The notes under the pieces: generated by a model | The model's input: the letters and a program-made list of their open reading frames with translations, nothing else | Databases searched by the model: none | What the model was told of the DNA's origin: nothing | Program-made: the position numbers and the translations under genes | Assembly (NCBI GenBank): GCA_014621425.1 | Contig: JAANBB010000001.1 | Coordinates: 186,001-250,000 of the forward strand | Reading direction: 5' to 3' | DNA length: 64,000 nt | Source: Cylindrodendrum hubeiense | Taxonomy: Eukaryota; Ascomycota; Sordariomycetes; Hypocreales; Nectriaceae | Part shown: piece by piece, positions 21,401 to 33,414 of the stretch | Layout: each line of letters starts with the position of its first letter | Position numbering within the stretch: the stretch's first letter is position 1

Positions 21401-21590
21401 TACTGTCAGGAGAGCTAACAATGATTGTGGTAACGCCAACGAGGGACGAATGTTGAAGATAAAGCCAGCTGCTGGCCCAGCCCAATTCCGTGCTCTTCTC
21501 TACCAACACATCACATAACAGATCTTCTAAATCACCATCATCATCCCGTCTTTCACTCAACGTTACTCAGCCACCTTGCACCAATCAAAA
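18427..21590. other. Intergenic, 3.2 kb, no supported gene
   Basis: Many short frames overlap on both strands, most densely at 20.69-21.44 kb, but none has a signal peptide, domain motif or introns that would join them. A stretch at 19670-19880 reads on the plus strand with an alanine-rich frame and could be a decayed gene, but I cannot name a parent. Confidence 0.45.
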
Positions 21591-22181
21591 ATGGGTTTCA
21601 AATCGACTTTCATGCAGCTGGCACTTCTTGTCGCAGCAGCCTCACCACTCGAGGGCAGACGAGCCGCTCCACGTCAAAGAGACTTCCAGAGCCTGGCAGA
21701 CAATTACCTCAGCATTTGGGGCGGTGAGCTGTCTCTGCTGGATTCTGTCATTCACCCCGAAATATCACTCATTGCTGATCGCCTCCCGTCCTCTGTCGGC
21801 AGCGACGTCATTGAGGTTGGTAACATCGACGAGTATCTCGCGTTCGTGCAGAAGTCAAGGGCTGGCTGGAAGGAGTACAACTTCGACATCATCCACATGG
21901 TTGGAAATGGAAACCAAATGGCAATTCGATGGAAGATGAACGGCATCACGAGTGCAAACATGACTCTACCGACGTAAGTGACACTGAATCGAACTTGTAT
22001 CACTCCATTCATTCTAACGCAATTGGCATGCAGAACTCTGGATCCCGGATCCCCAGTCACTTACAACGGAACCGACTTTATCATTCTGGATGACTGCACT
22101 GGACTGGTTAAGGAGGTTCATATGGCTCAAGACTTCATCACCTTCTTCCATGCCCTGGGCCTCAAGGCGGTTACTGTCTAG
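21591..22181 (+). CDS. Secreted SnoaL-like (NTF2-fold) protein
   Basis: Exons are 21591..21973 and 22034..22181 (intron GTAAGT...CTAAC...GCAG), giving 176 aa. I start at the ATG of MGFKSTFMQLALLVAAASPLEG because it opens a signal peptide. The mature part has the cone-shaped NTF2/SnoaL layout: a first helix (FQSLADNYLSIWGGELSLLDSVIHPEIS), a helix with EYLAFVQKSRAGW, then strands (FDIIHMVGNGNQMAIRWKM, YNGTDFIILDDCTGLVKEVH) and a last helix (FITFFHALGL). The family includes polyketide cyclases and isomerases but also many secreted fungal proteins of unknown role. The polyketide synthase is more than 30 kb away, so a cyclase role there is not implied. Confidence 0.75.
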
Positions 22182-23172
22182 AATTCAACTTTGTCATTCT
22201 AGTTGATGGTCAACTCACTACCGTATGGCTGTTCGGTCTAAGATATTATCATCGGCTTCATATATAACCTCTGTCCGTGGTCTGAATTTGAGCTGGTGTT
22301 TAGTCATCGAGACATTGTGCATACTAGATGGCAGTTTAGAGCGAAGGAGGGTTGGAAAGGTGTGACCCATTGAGAGGGTTACTTTTTGTCTTTATATCTG
22401 CTTGTATACTAGGCTACAACTGTACATATTTTACGACAGTGTTACTATTTCTACTATTATTTACTCTCTCCATCTATCACCCAGGTAGGAGCGATGCCAG
22501 GTGACTTATGCCCCGGAATGATTGTGATCCCTCATTTGGAACCGTGATATCAAGCGACACAGTCAGCACCCCACTACCGTACGACATGAAGACATTGGAG
22601 ACTCTCTGTTTTATTGCCCTTTATGAAGCGCTACCTACCTGAATACAGGCTAGCTGAGGTTGAATGGGGTCGGGTTGAATCAGCGGCACAACAACAAGAC
22701 TGCGTTTCCAATACGGCGTGACAGAATTCATTATGCACGGAGTGACAGCACTGGGGCAGCGATTGAAAAGGGTAGTTATCTTGCCAGCTCGACTTCATAA
22801 TGGCCTTGAATACTCGCACTCACATAGATGACGTTGCTGATGATACATTGCCAGCGAATTCGCAGTGAACTAAACACGCTATCACCGACTGGGAAGCTAT
22901 TGTGGATTTGTAGGCGGGCCAGCGAGTCAACAGCTTCTCAATGCTTGGCGCCTTAGCGAGACAAGAGGGGAATCAGCTGCACAGATGATTGCTGACCTCG
23001 CCACCCGAACTTCACTCTCCGGCTGAAAATCGCCCCGAGCTCACCCGAAACCTCGTGTTGACAAATGCTGACAATGACAAGCAATAAAAGCGTTCGACTC
23101 ACTCTTTCTAAATCTTAACTTCCAGAGGTGACTCTAGATAGCAGCTCTCCAGGACACCCCCATTCCATCATC
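22182..23172. other. Intergenic, 1 kb
   Basis: Contains the 3' region of the SnoaL-like gene and the promoter of the STAND gene. No repeat, RNA gene or coding frame is supported. Confidence 0.5.
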
Positions 23173-26100
23173 ATGTCCACGGGGCCGGCATCTCGTGTGC
23201 CAGACTCGGCACAGCAGAAAGAGCTGGATCTAATATGGGAGCAAGTGCAAGCCAAGGTTGTCGAACTCGCGGGAGGAGATCCAAGAAAGGTCCAGCGCCT
23301 GGGAATCAGCAATGTGCTCGAGCAACTAGACTCCTACAACGATAACAAAAACCCGCAAAGCTACTCTCGACTCAAGAAAGCCGTGGACAACACCCTGCAA
23401 TGCATCGAAACTATCGGAGGCATTGTTACGCAGGGAGTGTCGACAGTCTTAGCACCCGCCAACATGTGTTACAATGCGCTCACCTTTGTCATTCAGGCCT
23501 GGAAGGGCTACGAGGGCATGTTTGAAAACATGGCTGAGCTACTAGAAAAGTGCATGGAGTTCCTGGATCGCCTTAGCTACTACGATCAGAAGATGGATGC
23601 CAATCTGACCAAGCTTGCCTGCCAAAACCTTCGACTCTTTGTTGAGATCTGCCATCGCACCGTCCGGCTGCGCAAGAAGCATACCAGGTTCTTGGCATTC
23701 ACTAAGCAGCTGTTTCTCAATGATGACGGCGTTCAAGACCTCCTTACGCTCATGGAAAGGCTCAACGGCAAGGAGGCCCTGCTCGTGGCGGCCCAGACAT
23801 TTGAGATTGTCAATGACAGTGCCGGAGACCTCAAAATTATCGTCGAGGAACAAAACGAGCAGAGAAAAAAGCAGGACTCAAAGCAGAGACGACGCACTAT
23901 AGCAGATGCACTGGTGTTTAGAACCGAAGAGATCAACAGCACTGGAGAGCCTATTGCGACATGGCGTAGATCCCTTGACTCTAATGTAGCCAATATAGTG
24001 GGCGACACTGGCGATTGGTTGATCGAAGATCCAGTATTTCAGGACTGGGCGCAGGCAGATGTCCCATCCAAGCCCATCTTGGTACTCCAGGGCAATAGCT
24101 ACTCGGGCAAGACGTCTACCATGGTCAACGCTCTGCGGTTTCTCCGACAACAGAGCAAGAATGTGCCGACCTCGCGAATCGTGACGTCGTACTTCTTCCC
24201 GGACGAGGACGCGAAGCAGGTTGAGGTATCAAACGCTGAACCCATACTTGAGATGGTTTCAAAGGCTCTTCTCTGGCAGATTGGCGTCTCATTTGAGGCT
24301 TTGACCAAGTCGTTTGCCCACAAAGCTCAGACGTCAAGAGGTTTCATGGGCTGGCTCGATGTCTGGGATCAACTCTACATCACCAACCCGGAGCGAATGA
24401 ACCCGGATACCACTTTCTTCTTATTCATCGATAGCTCCGATGCCAACAATGGACGCGTAGAAGCCCTGGTGCCGTTATTCCAAAAGCTTGCGTCAACCAC
24501 CCTTGGCGGAAAGACGCGAATATTATTCACGGCAGGGCCTCAAGCCGCGGCAGAATGTATTCGACACGTGAATGGAGCGCAGTTTGAGGTGATCAACATT
24601 ACAGATCGGAACAGGACCGACATCGACAAGTACATCAACTACCGCATGAACAGGATGCCTGTCTTGCGAGATCCAAGCCGCCCTGGCATAGCCCAGTGGC
24701 GCAAGAGAATCATTATAAAGCTGGCTGAGAAATGCGCAGGCGACTATTCCAAGCTCAATTCCAGCCTCAACGCCATAGCGCAGATGCATCTGGTCCAAGA
24801 CATTGAGGAGGTGCTTGCACAAGCAGACGAGACTAGGTCCCAACAGATACAAGCCGAAATCAGTCATCTCAACAATACACGCACGCCAAAGGAGATTGAA
24901 GAGATGAACGAAATCATTATTTGGGTTAATAGTGGTCGCAGATGGCTCCAGGCTGATATTCTCGAGGCTCTACTGGCTATCAAGCACCAAGTTGTTTCCA
25001 CTGATGCAAAACCGTTTCTGGCTAGGCAAGCATCAGGCTCCCTTCTCGCTGCTTCATCGAGCTCTGGGGGCACCCTTAGCGTCTCTCTTCTTCCATTCTC
25101 ACAGAAACTTCTTGAAATATACTGCCTCTTCACCATAACGGAAACGAACGACATCAAATGGCGAGACCCAGAAACTGAGAGCAGCATTCCTTGCAGAGCA
25201 GATTTGCAGAACGACGATTCGAAGATGCTACAAAGTATTATAAGCACACCGATTGGCTCGCAGATGGTCCAAGAAGGCGAGATTGACATTGTTCGACATT
25301 TTCTTCACAATGTCTGCCCGCCTAGACTGTATGAACGTCTTGGTTTCGAAAGCTTCTTCGATACGAAGCTCAGGGCTCAGAAGAAGGAGTATATTTGCTT
25401 CGACGAGAACAATGCCCACATCCGCATTGCTATCGCATACCTGACTATTCTAACAAACGAAACCTCTCAGCACACACGTCGTGTACTCCAGCTCGCCAGG
25501 CGAGACCTTCTTTACCACCTCAAAAAGGTTGACCTCTCTGCTGCTGATCCGGCTTTCAAATGTCAAGTCGGGCCACTCCTCGTCTTCCTACTGACGGAAC
25601 AGTCTGGAATTTGGTCCTTGTTTCTACCGGCTTCAACCTCAGGTCTTCATGACTGGATAACCAATGAGAATACTGACCTGCGAGTTGTCCGGGCCGAATG
25701 GCTATACTCCCTTGAGGGAACTCGGGAAGTTGTGCGATGGTTAAATGATTCTAGTGTAACCAAGTCGATCCAGGGCCATGAGGCCGAAGCCTTCGTCAAG
25801 GGTATCAACGGCTTAGACCAAAACTTGCACCGATTCATGCTCTCACATGCAGCTACCCACTTAGCACGACGACTATTTCACCACCATACACCGCAACTGC
25901 GAGAACTGTCGTGTGTGTGCTTGTTCCTGAGGGGTTATCTGATGCGCGTAAGTCATGTGAACCAGCGTTGATGCGGGTACCGGAGCTAGTTCTAACACCT
26001 CGCAGTGCGATGCTACGATATCTAGCGGGATGGCAAACGAGGCAGCTTTCTATATTGAGCTGGAGAAAGAGGCAGCCAAAGAAATCGAAGGTGTCAAAAA

Positions 26101-27748
26101 CTTCGATCTGAAGACCTTCAAGGACATTGAGAACTGGGCAGTGGCTGCTCTTGATAAGGCTAACAACACGCCAAGCCAGGATTCTCACTGGGAATACCAA
26201 GCCTCTGTCATTCTCCAAAGAATTTGTCCATCTGTCCCAGCTAGCGAGGCAACCGTTCGTCTCCACAAGGCCATCGAGCTGGACTCTCACAATTTCGATG
26301 CCCGCCTCGTTGTTGCTGCTGATGCGACATTGGGAAATAAAGAAGCTATCCAGGCTTTATCTGCGTTGAAGGCAGACATTGAGAACAGTTCGAGTGGAGA
26401 ATATTCACAACTCCTAGCCTCGACTTCATTGGGACTCGGCAACCGGCTTTGGGATGTCGGCGAAGATTACGAACTGGCTGCTCGAGCTCATATCGAAAGC
26501 CTATCATACGATTTCCTTAGCTGGGAGTACATGTCAATATTGAGACGTTACAACGAAAGCCACAGCCACGAAAACATGATAAACTTCTTCAGAAAACTCA
26601 ATGCAAGGTCCAGTATTTGGGAGTCGGACCCGTACCAGCTCTACTCCAACACTTGCGATTTTTTCGATGAACCGCACATCATTGCCGAAGCTGCAGACGC
26701 CACAGAAGGATGGGACGTTGTGATAACATACTTCAACCTTTTGGTCGAGGGTTTGAAGAGCCCTGAGTTCTCCGACTCGGTGGCTGATTGCTACAAGTTG
26801 CTGGGAGACTGTCTGGGGGCATCATCCGATGCGGCCAAACGCGAACAACGAACTACCCGCTATGAAGCGGCACTGGACGGGGCTAAGTTGCATGCAGGGT
26901 CCAATGGTGCGGTTTCTAAATTTTCGCTTTTCATGATTATTCACCGGCTCACCGCCGCATATCTGGAACAAGCATTTGCCTCGGAACCGGGATCTGAAAG
27001 ATTGCAGTCATGTCTCACTAAGATTGCTGGACTGTTGAGCATTGCGGACACTAGTGGCGATATCTTGCAGGCCACCCCTCCAACGTGCTCGCTGATAGTA
27101 TTCCATCGCAAAACCGGCCAATTCGCTGATATTGTGCGCAAATGGACGCCCAAAATCATGCTGGAAATCCTCGACCTTTTGTCCGACGACGATGAAGATA
27201 ACGATGTCCAGGCCTTCCTCTATCTCCTGCAGCTGCTGATTGCCCTGAAAGACATTGAGAATATCCGAATCGTTATGGCGATGTTCAAGTGGGAAGTGCA
27301 TACGAAACGCGTCGGTATGCTGAACGCAGTAGCCCGGGCTAGGACCTCAAATACCAAGCACTTGATGCACAAGTCGAGCTCCGAATCTCTGGGCGAGAGT
27401 AACGCGGTGTCGGCTGAGCCCAGCTGGTCCTCAATGTGTGATGGGTGCACGGTGCCGATGGATATCGCTGATGCAGACTATTACCTCTGCACCGATTGCG
27501 TATCGATCAGTGGGTTTGACAAGAACTGCTACGGCCTGTTCCAGAGCGGCAATCTTGACAGACAGGTTGACTGTTCCACAGAGCATGAATTCATCCACGT
27601 AGCCGCGTGGAAGCCCGATCAAGAGTCGTTAGACGGACAGGTGCCGATACTAGAGAAAGTGGAGGGCGACAGCGAGGCAAAGCAGATTGGGTGGATGCCG
27701 CTAGAAGAGTGGAAGGCCAAGTTGAAGAGTCTGTATGTCAGGAGCTGA
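23173..27748 (+). CDS. Goodbye-type STAND NTPase with TPR-like repeats and C-terminal ZZ zinc finger
   Basis: Exons are 23173..25947 and 26006..27748 (intron GTAAGT...CGCAG), giving 1505 aa. The frame extends upstream to a GTG, but the first ATG begins MSTGPASRVPDS. The N-terminal about 130 aa fit the fungal STAND 'Goodbye' domain (LDLIWEQVQAKV; APANMCYNALTFVIQAWKGY; LLEKCMEFLDRLSYYDQKMD). The NTPase follows: the linker GDWLIEDPVFQDWAQ, Walker A LQGNSYSGKTS near aa 308, and Walker B FFLFIDSSD near aa 417. The long middle is helical and TPR-like (RLHKAIELDSHNFDARLVVAAD; YELAARAHIESL). The end (about aa 1400-1460) has MCDGCTVPM, YYLCTDC and CSTEHEFIH with the Cys/His spacing of a ZZ finger. Such proteins are the fungal counterpart of NLR receptors in non-self recognition; the ligand is unknown. 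Confidence 0.88.
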
Positions 27749-28046
27749 GTTGGGCTGTCTTTTGATGTCGTCTGCACTGATTGGACACAAACTCAATGCA
27801 TGTCTTCACTGTTTCCACCCTTTGACTACTAGAGTCAATGGCTGCGTCACATAGCGTTGTTGCCAATACTCCCCTCTTCTCTCTCTCGCCGTCAGTTCAT
27901 CAAGTCTCCATTCTCCCATGCGGGCAAATGGAAGCTGTCTTAGCGGGGTCCACTCATTAGTCAATCTCATATTTATTTCCCCGCCCCCGCCTTTGACATG
28001 AGTTGTGACCATCAACCATCCCCTTTCATAATCTTCAACTTCGACA

Positions 28047-28993
28047 ATGGCAGCCAACGTAAAAAAACGTCACCGAATTCTCCTACGTCGCTATCAACGA
28101 GGGCGGAGATACCTTCGATGAGTCCAGCGACGCCGGCAAGGCCCTGGCGAATGCCATTGACGTGGTGCTGAAGCAACCTGGCGCCCAGCGCGTTTACACC
28201 GGTGTTGAGATTGAGAATCCCTCAAACGTGTGGCTGTTCCTGGATTGGGAGAGCGTTGATCATCATTTGAACTATCGCAAGACCGAGTAAGTAATTTCTT
28301 CATCTTTTTCCCCTCCCGTCACTGCTGTTTGGATGACACAATTGTTACTCCTGTGAAATTCAACCCACCATCGTCTTAAACTCATATTGGGCGCTCTTAC
28401 CACTCTCAAATAAAAATACAAGTACTGACCTCTTGTTTTTAATGTACAGCGCACACGGAGTGGTGATTGAGTCTCTCAATCCTCATTTCGACTTTACGAA
28501 AAGCATCAACAAGCACGTCGCCGTCAACCCTTTCCCCACAGAGGATGTTCTGGACAAGACCCGGTCGCCCGTCACCGAGGTTCTCCTGGCCTACTTCCCC
28601 TCAGATTACAGTGAAGACTCACGGGCCGTCGCGAAAAGACGTTTGGAGCAATTTACTGGCAGAGCTCTCAAGAGCTCTCCCGACTGGCGGGGCATCAGCT
28701 ACGGCTGGAGCGTGGAGAATGACGTTCCAGTGAAGGGCGACGAGTCCAACTCTGGCGCCTTGCTCGTGGCCTTTATCGGTTGGCCAAGCGTTGAGGCTCA
28801 CAAGAAGTTCCGTGAGACGGAGGATTTCAAGGAGAACATCAGTCTGCTACGGGAGATCCCGGGTTTGACAAAGCTGACCACCTTCCATGTTAGCTGCATT
28901 AGCAGGGCTGCTGAGGGAGCTCCTAATGCGTACGATGAGCATCACGATGAACATGGGCACGATCACGGCTGTGGTTCAGGTGGTTGCTGCTGA
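28047..28993 (+). CDS. ABM-like (dimeric alpha/beta-barrel) protein, apparent frameshift near the start
   Basis: Coding frames are exon 1 (about 28069..28286) and exon 2 (28450..28993), joined over a 163-base intron (GTAAGT...TACAG). Exon 1 reads VTEFSYVAINEGGDTF... up to NYRKT; exon 2 continues DAHGVVIESLNPHFDF. The only plausible start, ATG at 28047 (MAANV), is one base out of frame because of a run of seven A at 28061-28067; six A would give MAANVKNVTEFSYV in frame. Upstream of 28069 the coding frame meets TAA at 28060, and exon 1 has no other in-frame ATG. The protein (about 260 aa) looks like two ferredoxin-like ABM modules; WLFLDWESVDHHLNY and LVAFIGWPSVEAHKKF occupy equivalent places. 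The tail DEHHDEHGHDHGCGSGGCC is a likely metal-binding sequence. Function unknown. Confidence 0.7.
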
Positions 28994-29152
28994 GTGGAAG
29001 AATCTCATGTATTACTAGCTAAGGAATATCACACCAATGGTGCTGTATGACTCGGGGTCTAGCCTACTTGTTTCCAAGGAATGCACTCCACTGTACGTGC
29101 TAAACTCTGCTCTAGGTGGCATGCGGCGTCTGCATATGCCGTGGTCCATCCG

Positions 29153-30781
29153 CTAATCCTCATCAGCGATTGCTGTCATATTCACATCCCCCGTCTTGAT
29201 GAACTCCTTCTCCTTGGGGAGGGAGTCAATTAGCTCATCGGAAAAGCCCAAATGGTCCTTGACGACCTGCTTGGGCGTAAGAGCCAGCCACTGGGCAACT
29301 GAAACATCAGAAAACTTAGTTGCCTGCAACACTTCAAGGAAAATCAGATCCTCCGTGCCCGTGTTTTCGACGTAGTGGCTGTTACCGACAGGAATGTACC
29401 CAACACCCCCAGCGGTGAAGTCGAACGTTCGGGCTGATTCCGGTGCCTTGAAGACAGTGACACGGGCGCTTCCCTGGAGGAAGTAGCTCCATTCATCAGA
29501 TGTGGTGTGCCAATGGATCTCTCGCAAGGCTCCCGGCTGCACGACCACAAGAGCGGCGGAGAATCCCTCTGCAATGGGGAATGTGGTGGGGTCGATTATC
29601 TTGACCGATCCTCCGGGGACAGTGTGTGGCTCTTGCAGCGACCAGTGGTACGTGTAGGAGTCTTTGCCGTAGATGGCACCAGCCGAAGATGTGATATTTT
29701 GCTTTTCGATATCCTTTGGTGCTGGTGTTCCGTTGAATATCTGACGAACATGGTTAGAATTATCTCGACAATGTTAGGAAACTGACTCACGTAAAGTTGA
29801 TCAGTGGGTTTCTTGTCAAAAGCCGAAGTGTCCGTCTTGAAGTTTTTGGCAAGGACAGAGACCGGGTTTCGGAGGAACAGCTCCGAGACCAAGAATGTTT
29901 CGTCTTCCGAGAAGTCTCCCTGATCAAAGACGAGCAGGAATTCGACGCCTTTGTCCATGGCTTGGAGACTATGCGGGACTCCCGCAGGGAAAAACCACAC
30001 ATCGCCGGCGCAGACGTCATCGATAAAGCTCTTGCCCTCCTCGTTAATGGCGGCAACACGGACGCAACCCTTCGTAATCAGAGACCACTCACTCGCAGTG
30101 TGCCAATGCAGTTCACGATACGCATTGGGACCCAGGCGCATGTCGACACCCGCCATAGCCGTTGCCTGGGGGAGAACAGCCTGGTTCTGCTGTCTGGCCC
30201 ATCCAGCACCAGCTTGACTACCATGGCGGTTGTGGGAGAGGCCGAGAGGCCACATGGCGTTGGGGACATCGCCGGTATCTGTTCCAGGAGGAGCGTACAA
30301 GTCGGGGTTGAGCTTCTCGTACTCATAGGTTCGAGGACCAGGATCGGTGGCTCCCAAGCCGCCTCGAATAGGCTGAGGCACCTCTGTGTCATCAAAGTCA
30401 AGATACAGCCCGAGATCTGCATCTGCGTCCTGTCCATTGACATATTCCGGGTCATCGACAATTGCAGAGTCGGACTTATCCGGGTCTGGCAGGGGAGCAT
30501 TCCCTCCAAGAAAGCTCGAGTCACCATATAATGACCCACTTGTAGAGGTCACTGTTGGTGTAGGGGGCTTTACTCCACCAACTGGACCTTTGTTCTCCCC
30601 ATAATCTCCCATTCTGCGGCCACTTAGTGCTTTATTCCAATACGCTGTGACAGATTTCAGGAATCCACAACATCCATGAAAACCGGTAAGTAATATTGAG
30701 GGGAACTCACTGCGGAGCAGGAAGAGCAAGGCCAACAGGCAAAGCTATCAAGCCATTGAGAAAGATGGTGCGGAGAGACAT
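29153..30781 (-). CDS. Bicupin oxalate decarboxylase, secreted
   Basis: Exons on the minus strand are 30781..30711, 30613..29791 and 29740..29153, giving 493 aa. Exon 1 encodes a signal peptide (MSLRTIFLNGLIALPVGLALPA). The first intron is read to the acceptor GCAG at 30614, which gives LPAPQ-MGDYGEN; the nearer AAAG would break the frame. Both cupin domains carry Mn(II) ligands: domain 1 ELHWHTASEWSL with His in PAGVPHSL, domain 2 EIHWHTTSDEWSYF with His in PVGNSHYV. A glycine/proline-rich leader precedes domain 1, as in fungal enzymes. Oxalate decarboxylase converts oxalate to formate and CO2 and protects against self-made or plant oxalate; an oxalate oxidase activity cannot be excluded from sequence. 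The last intron joins QLY to IFNGTPAP. Family is firm. Confidence 0.92.
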
Positions 30782-33114
30782 CGCGGTGTTCTGGATGTTG
30801 CCTGTGAGACAATAGTAGAGATGGAGAGTGTTCGAGAAAAGAGGTCTGAATGATGTCCTGAACGTCGGATTATTAGAACTAGGACAATGCGTCTTTTATA
30901 GATGCAATTTATTCTCTATGAGCTCAATACGTATGTTTCGTCAACACCTGCATCATCACAAAGTATAACTATGCAGGCCATTCTGCATGGGACGGCCTTG
31001 AGCGAACCGGATATCTCGGCCTCGTGGATGACCTCATGTATGCAGTCCATCAAGTTGCCGCCTTGAGTTTTCGACCGAGTGTCCGAATCTGGCATGCGGC
31101 GTTTGAAATTGATCTCTTGCAGTTATCCAAATGCCTCTTCGTTACCTAACCCTCCGTATAATGACGTCACTAAGTATTAGAGTGTCTGCTTAGATAAAAA
31201 TGTTCAAATAGACTACAGCTTAGACCGCAACTGTAATTTATGTCATGTTTGGCATAAACATACGAGGATGTGTACGTCAATAACATTACAATCTACAAGT
31301 CCGTGAGCTATGCCTATTATGGTGCGTGTTGAGTTTCTCGCTTTTAACTCGGCATTTGCAAAATGACGAGACCTCAACTCCAGGAAAACACCGAATTCGT
31401 GGGAACTTTTGCCGGAATCGACCACTATGCAAGTTTTCTTGGCATTTGGAACACTTGTTTCGTGGCGAATAGTCCCGCTAGCCGCAAGGATCGGAATCCA
31501 TACGCGGGCCGACAATCTGATCACATAAGGCTCAGCCCCGTAAAGGACATGCCTACCCACAAAGAAGGCCACATCAGCGGAATGAGTATAAATTTTGATT
31601 GGTAATGCAATGCCAAGAGGCTGCAATTGACGTTGAATGTGTTCCGCTTACCCGATCTCCAAGTTTTATGGATACCTTTTAGCTGACATGTGCATCGACC
31701 CTCTGCCGGTTACCCGCTCGTTCAATACGATGATTGCGATACTTGACGACAGGCATTATGAGGCCAGGTATCTGATAGGCCAATTCCACGTCCCATGGAT
31801 ATGAAATCTTTATATCCCAGTCCATAATCCACGCAAAACTAAATGCGTCGAATAGATGGTTCTCCATTGTCTTTGCCCCAGTCAGCGCTAGTCATTTACC
31901 CCAAATGGTTGAAGGAATGTGGCGATTGGGTACCTTCTGGCGTATAATATTTCGGCTATACCCGTTGTGGCAACAAACTTGACTTGGTCCACAAGAATTT
32001 AGAAGGATTCGTGTATGCAAAGCGGAGTGGAATTATACCTCATGTTTAAGCAACAAGATTCTAAGGACTATCCTTATTATACTACGGTGTGTACGTTGAG
32101 CGTATGGAACTCCCTGAAATCCAGCTAAGGGAGGCGAATCACCAATCGCCGCGCGTGATTGTATCGTCAATCCAGGGAGACACGACCGACGCGTGTGACA
32201 GTCTTTAAGAGCACATACGCCGGGATCTATCGGAATGGGGCCATTGCGGCCTAAATTTCACCCCGTGGAATGCCAGAACCAACCAGATATGTGATCGACG
32301 CACATACTCTGAGACAGGCAGGTGACACATCCAAAGTGGAGAAAGGTCTGAATCAGGCCGACGCCCCGTCCCGTCTCCGAAAGTTCCGACCCGTCTCCCG
32401 AGTTCCCGTTTCATTTATTTCAACTCTCCCCATGATGTTGTCTCAATTATCCAAGGTGAATTGTGGTAAGAAAATGGAACAAGAGATTCAAAACCATACT
32501 TTCATAGCCATTTCGTTAACACATTATTCATAGACAAATATACCCACCGTCACGTAGGAAGATTCTTTAAATTAAGAATTGCCGCTCTTGTATGGCGAAC
32601 CTCGTTGTGTTGGACTAACCAATGCCGAGGGAGTCTGTGCGAGGGACAGGTAATGGGATAACTCGTACAATACAATGATAATCTTGCTTGTCATTGCGTA
32701 TTTAATTGGTTGATGTAAAGCTAACATCAATAAAATCTAATTGAAAGAGAGTACAGTCAAAGTTCAGAAAGCGCCTCTCCATACAAAACATTAATTGGAC
32801 GAGGGCTCTGATAGCCGGTCCCCATGCTAGTACTAGCTAGTGTGAAGGTAAGGAGAGTTGCCAGGTCGACATGCCAGATTTGGCTTCTGTTAGCCAAGAC
32901 CAAGGTACGACCCGAAACGTAGCTGAAAGAGAGTGCTGCTACATAGAAGTTGGCAGAATCGAAATTGGTGGATCGAAGTTGTTGAGGGCCTCTAGTCTAT
33001 TATTCGCCAATTAGTATGAGGTATTCTCTAAATCTGAGTATAAATATTTGGAAAGAAAGGATATCAGGGGATGGATGAGAGGCAACGTAGGTGGTGTATG
33101 CACCATGGGCTTAC
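30782..33114. other. AT-rich intergenic, 2.3 kb
   Basis: Begins with the oxalate decarboxylase promoter. The rest is AT-rich with many stops in all frames and no recognisable gene, repeat or mobile element. Confidence 0.5.
30893..30900 (-). promoter_or_regulatory. TATA box of the oxalate decarboxylase gene
   Basis: TATAAAAG on the minus strand, about 112 bases upstream of the start codon at 30781. Confidence 0.45.
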
Positions 33115-33414
33115 CTAATAGCACCATAGTCTTTTATATCCCGACCTGCAACTGTTGCCATAGTCTTCACGACAATCGCGGCTGATATTTTCATCGTCAT
33201 ACTCCTGGAATTGATCACTACCCCTTGTCCATGCAACCATCACTCGGCCCCGGTCGTCCACATCGTCAAGATAATAATCGCCTCGTCCACAACTGGGGCC
33301 ATTTCCAAACCATTCACATCGGACCCCCCCAGGGTTCGAGTTCCTGTTGTCACATCGGGCGAAGACACCAGGGAGGATGCTCAAACCAAGAGCGATAATG
33401 GTCGAGTACTTCAT
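33115..33414 (-). CDS. Small secreted cysteine-rich protein (99 aa)
   Basis: The frame could start earlier, but the ATG at 33414 opens a good signal peptide (MKYSTIIALGLSILPGVFA), so it is preferred. The mature protein is about 80 aa with six cysteines (ARCDN, RCEWFG, PSCGRG, RDCRED, SCRSG, LWCY), enough for three disulfides, and is rich in Asp, Arg and Gly. A TATA-like box lies about 113 bases upstream. A GTAAGC directly after the stop codon could be the donor of an intron in the 3' untranslated region. I recognise no family; size, signal peptide and cysteines are typical of fungal effector or antimicrobial candidates. It stands alone in a long AT-rich region. Confidence 0.7.
   Translation of the reverse strand: MKYSTIIALGLSILPGVFARCDNRNSNPGGVRCEWFGNGPSCGRGDYYLDDVDDRGRVMVAWTRGSDQFQEYDDENISRDCREDYGNSCRSGYKRLWCY

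Noticed and set aside
20686..21439. Cluster of overlapping frames on both strands
   Set aside because: At least six frames overlap with no domain, signal peptide or consistent splice sites; probably GC-rich non-coding DNA.
21591..22181. SnoaL-like protein as polyketide cyclase of the cluster
   Set aside because: It has a signal peptide and lies over 30 kb from the PKS with unrelated genes between.
28059..28068. GTAAAAAAAC read as a tiny intron that would repair the ABM-like frame
   Set aside because: Ten bases is far too short for a spliceosomal intron and there is no AG end; a frameshift is the simpler reading.
29797..30531. 244-codon frame antisense to the oxalate decarboxylase
   Set aside because: Opposite strand of conserved cupin coding sequence; no independent features.
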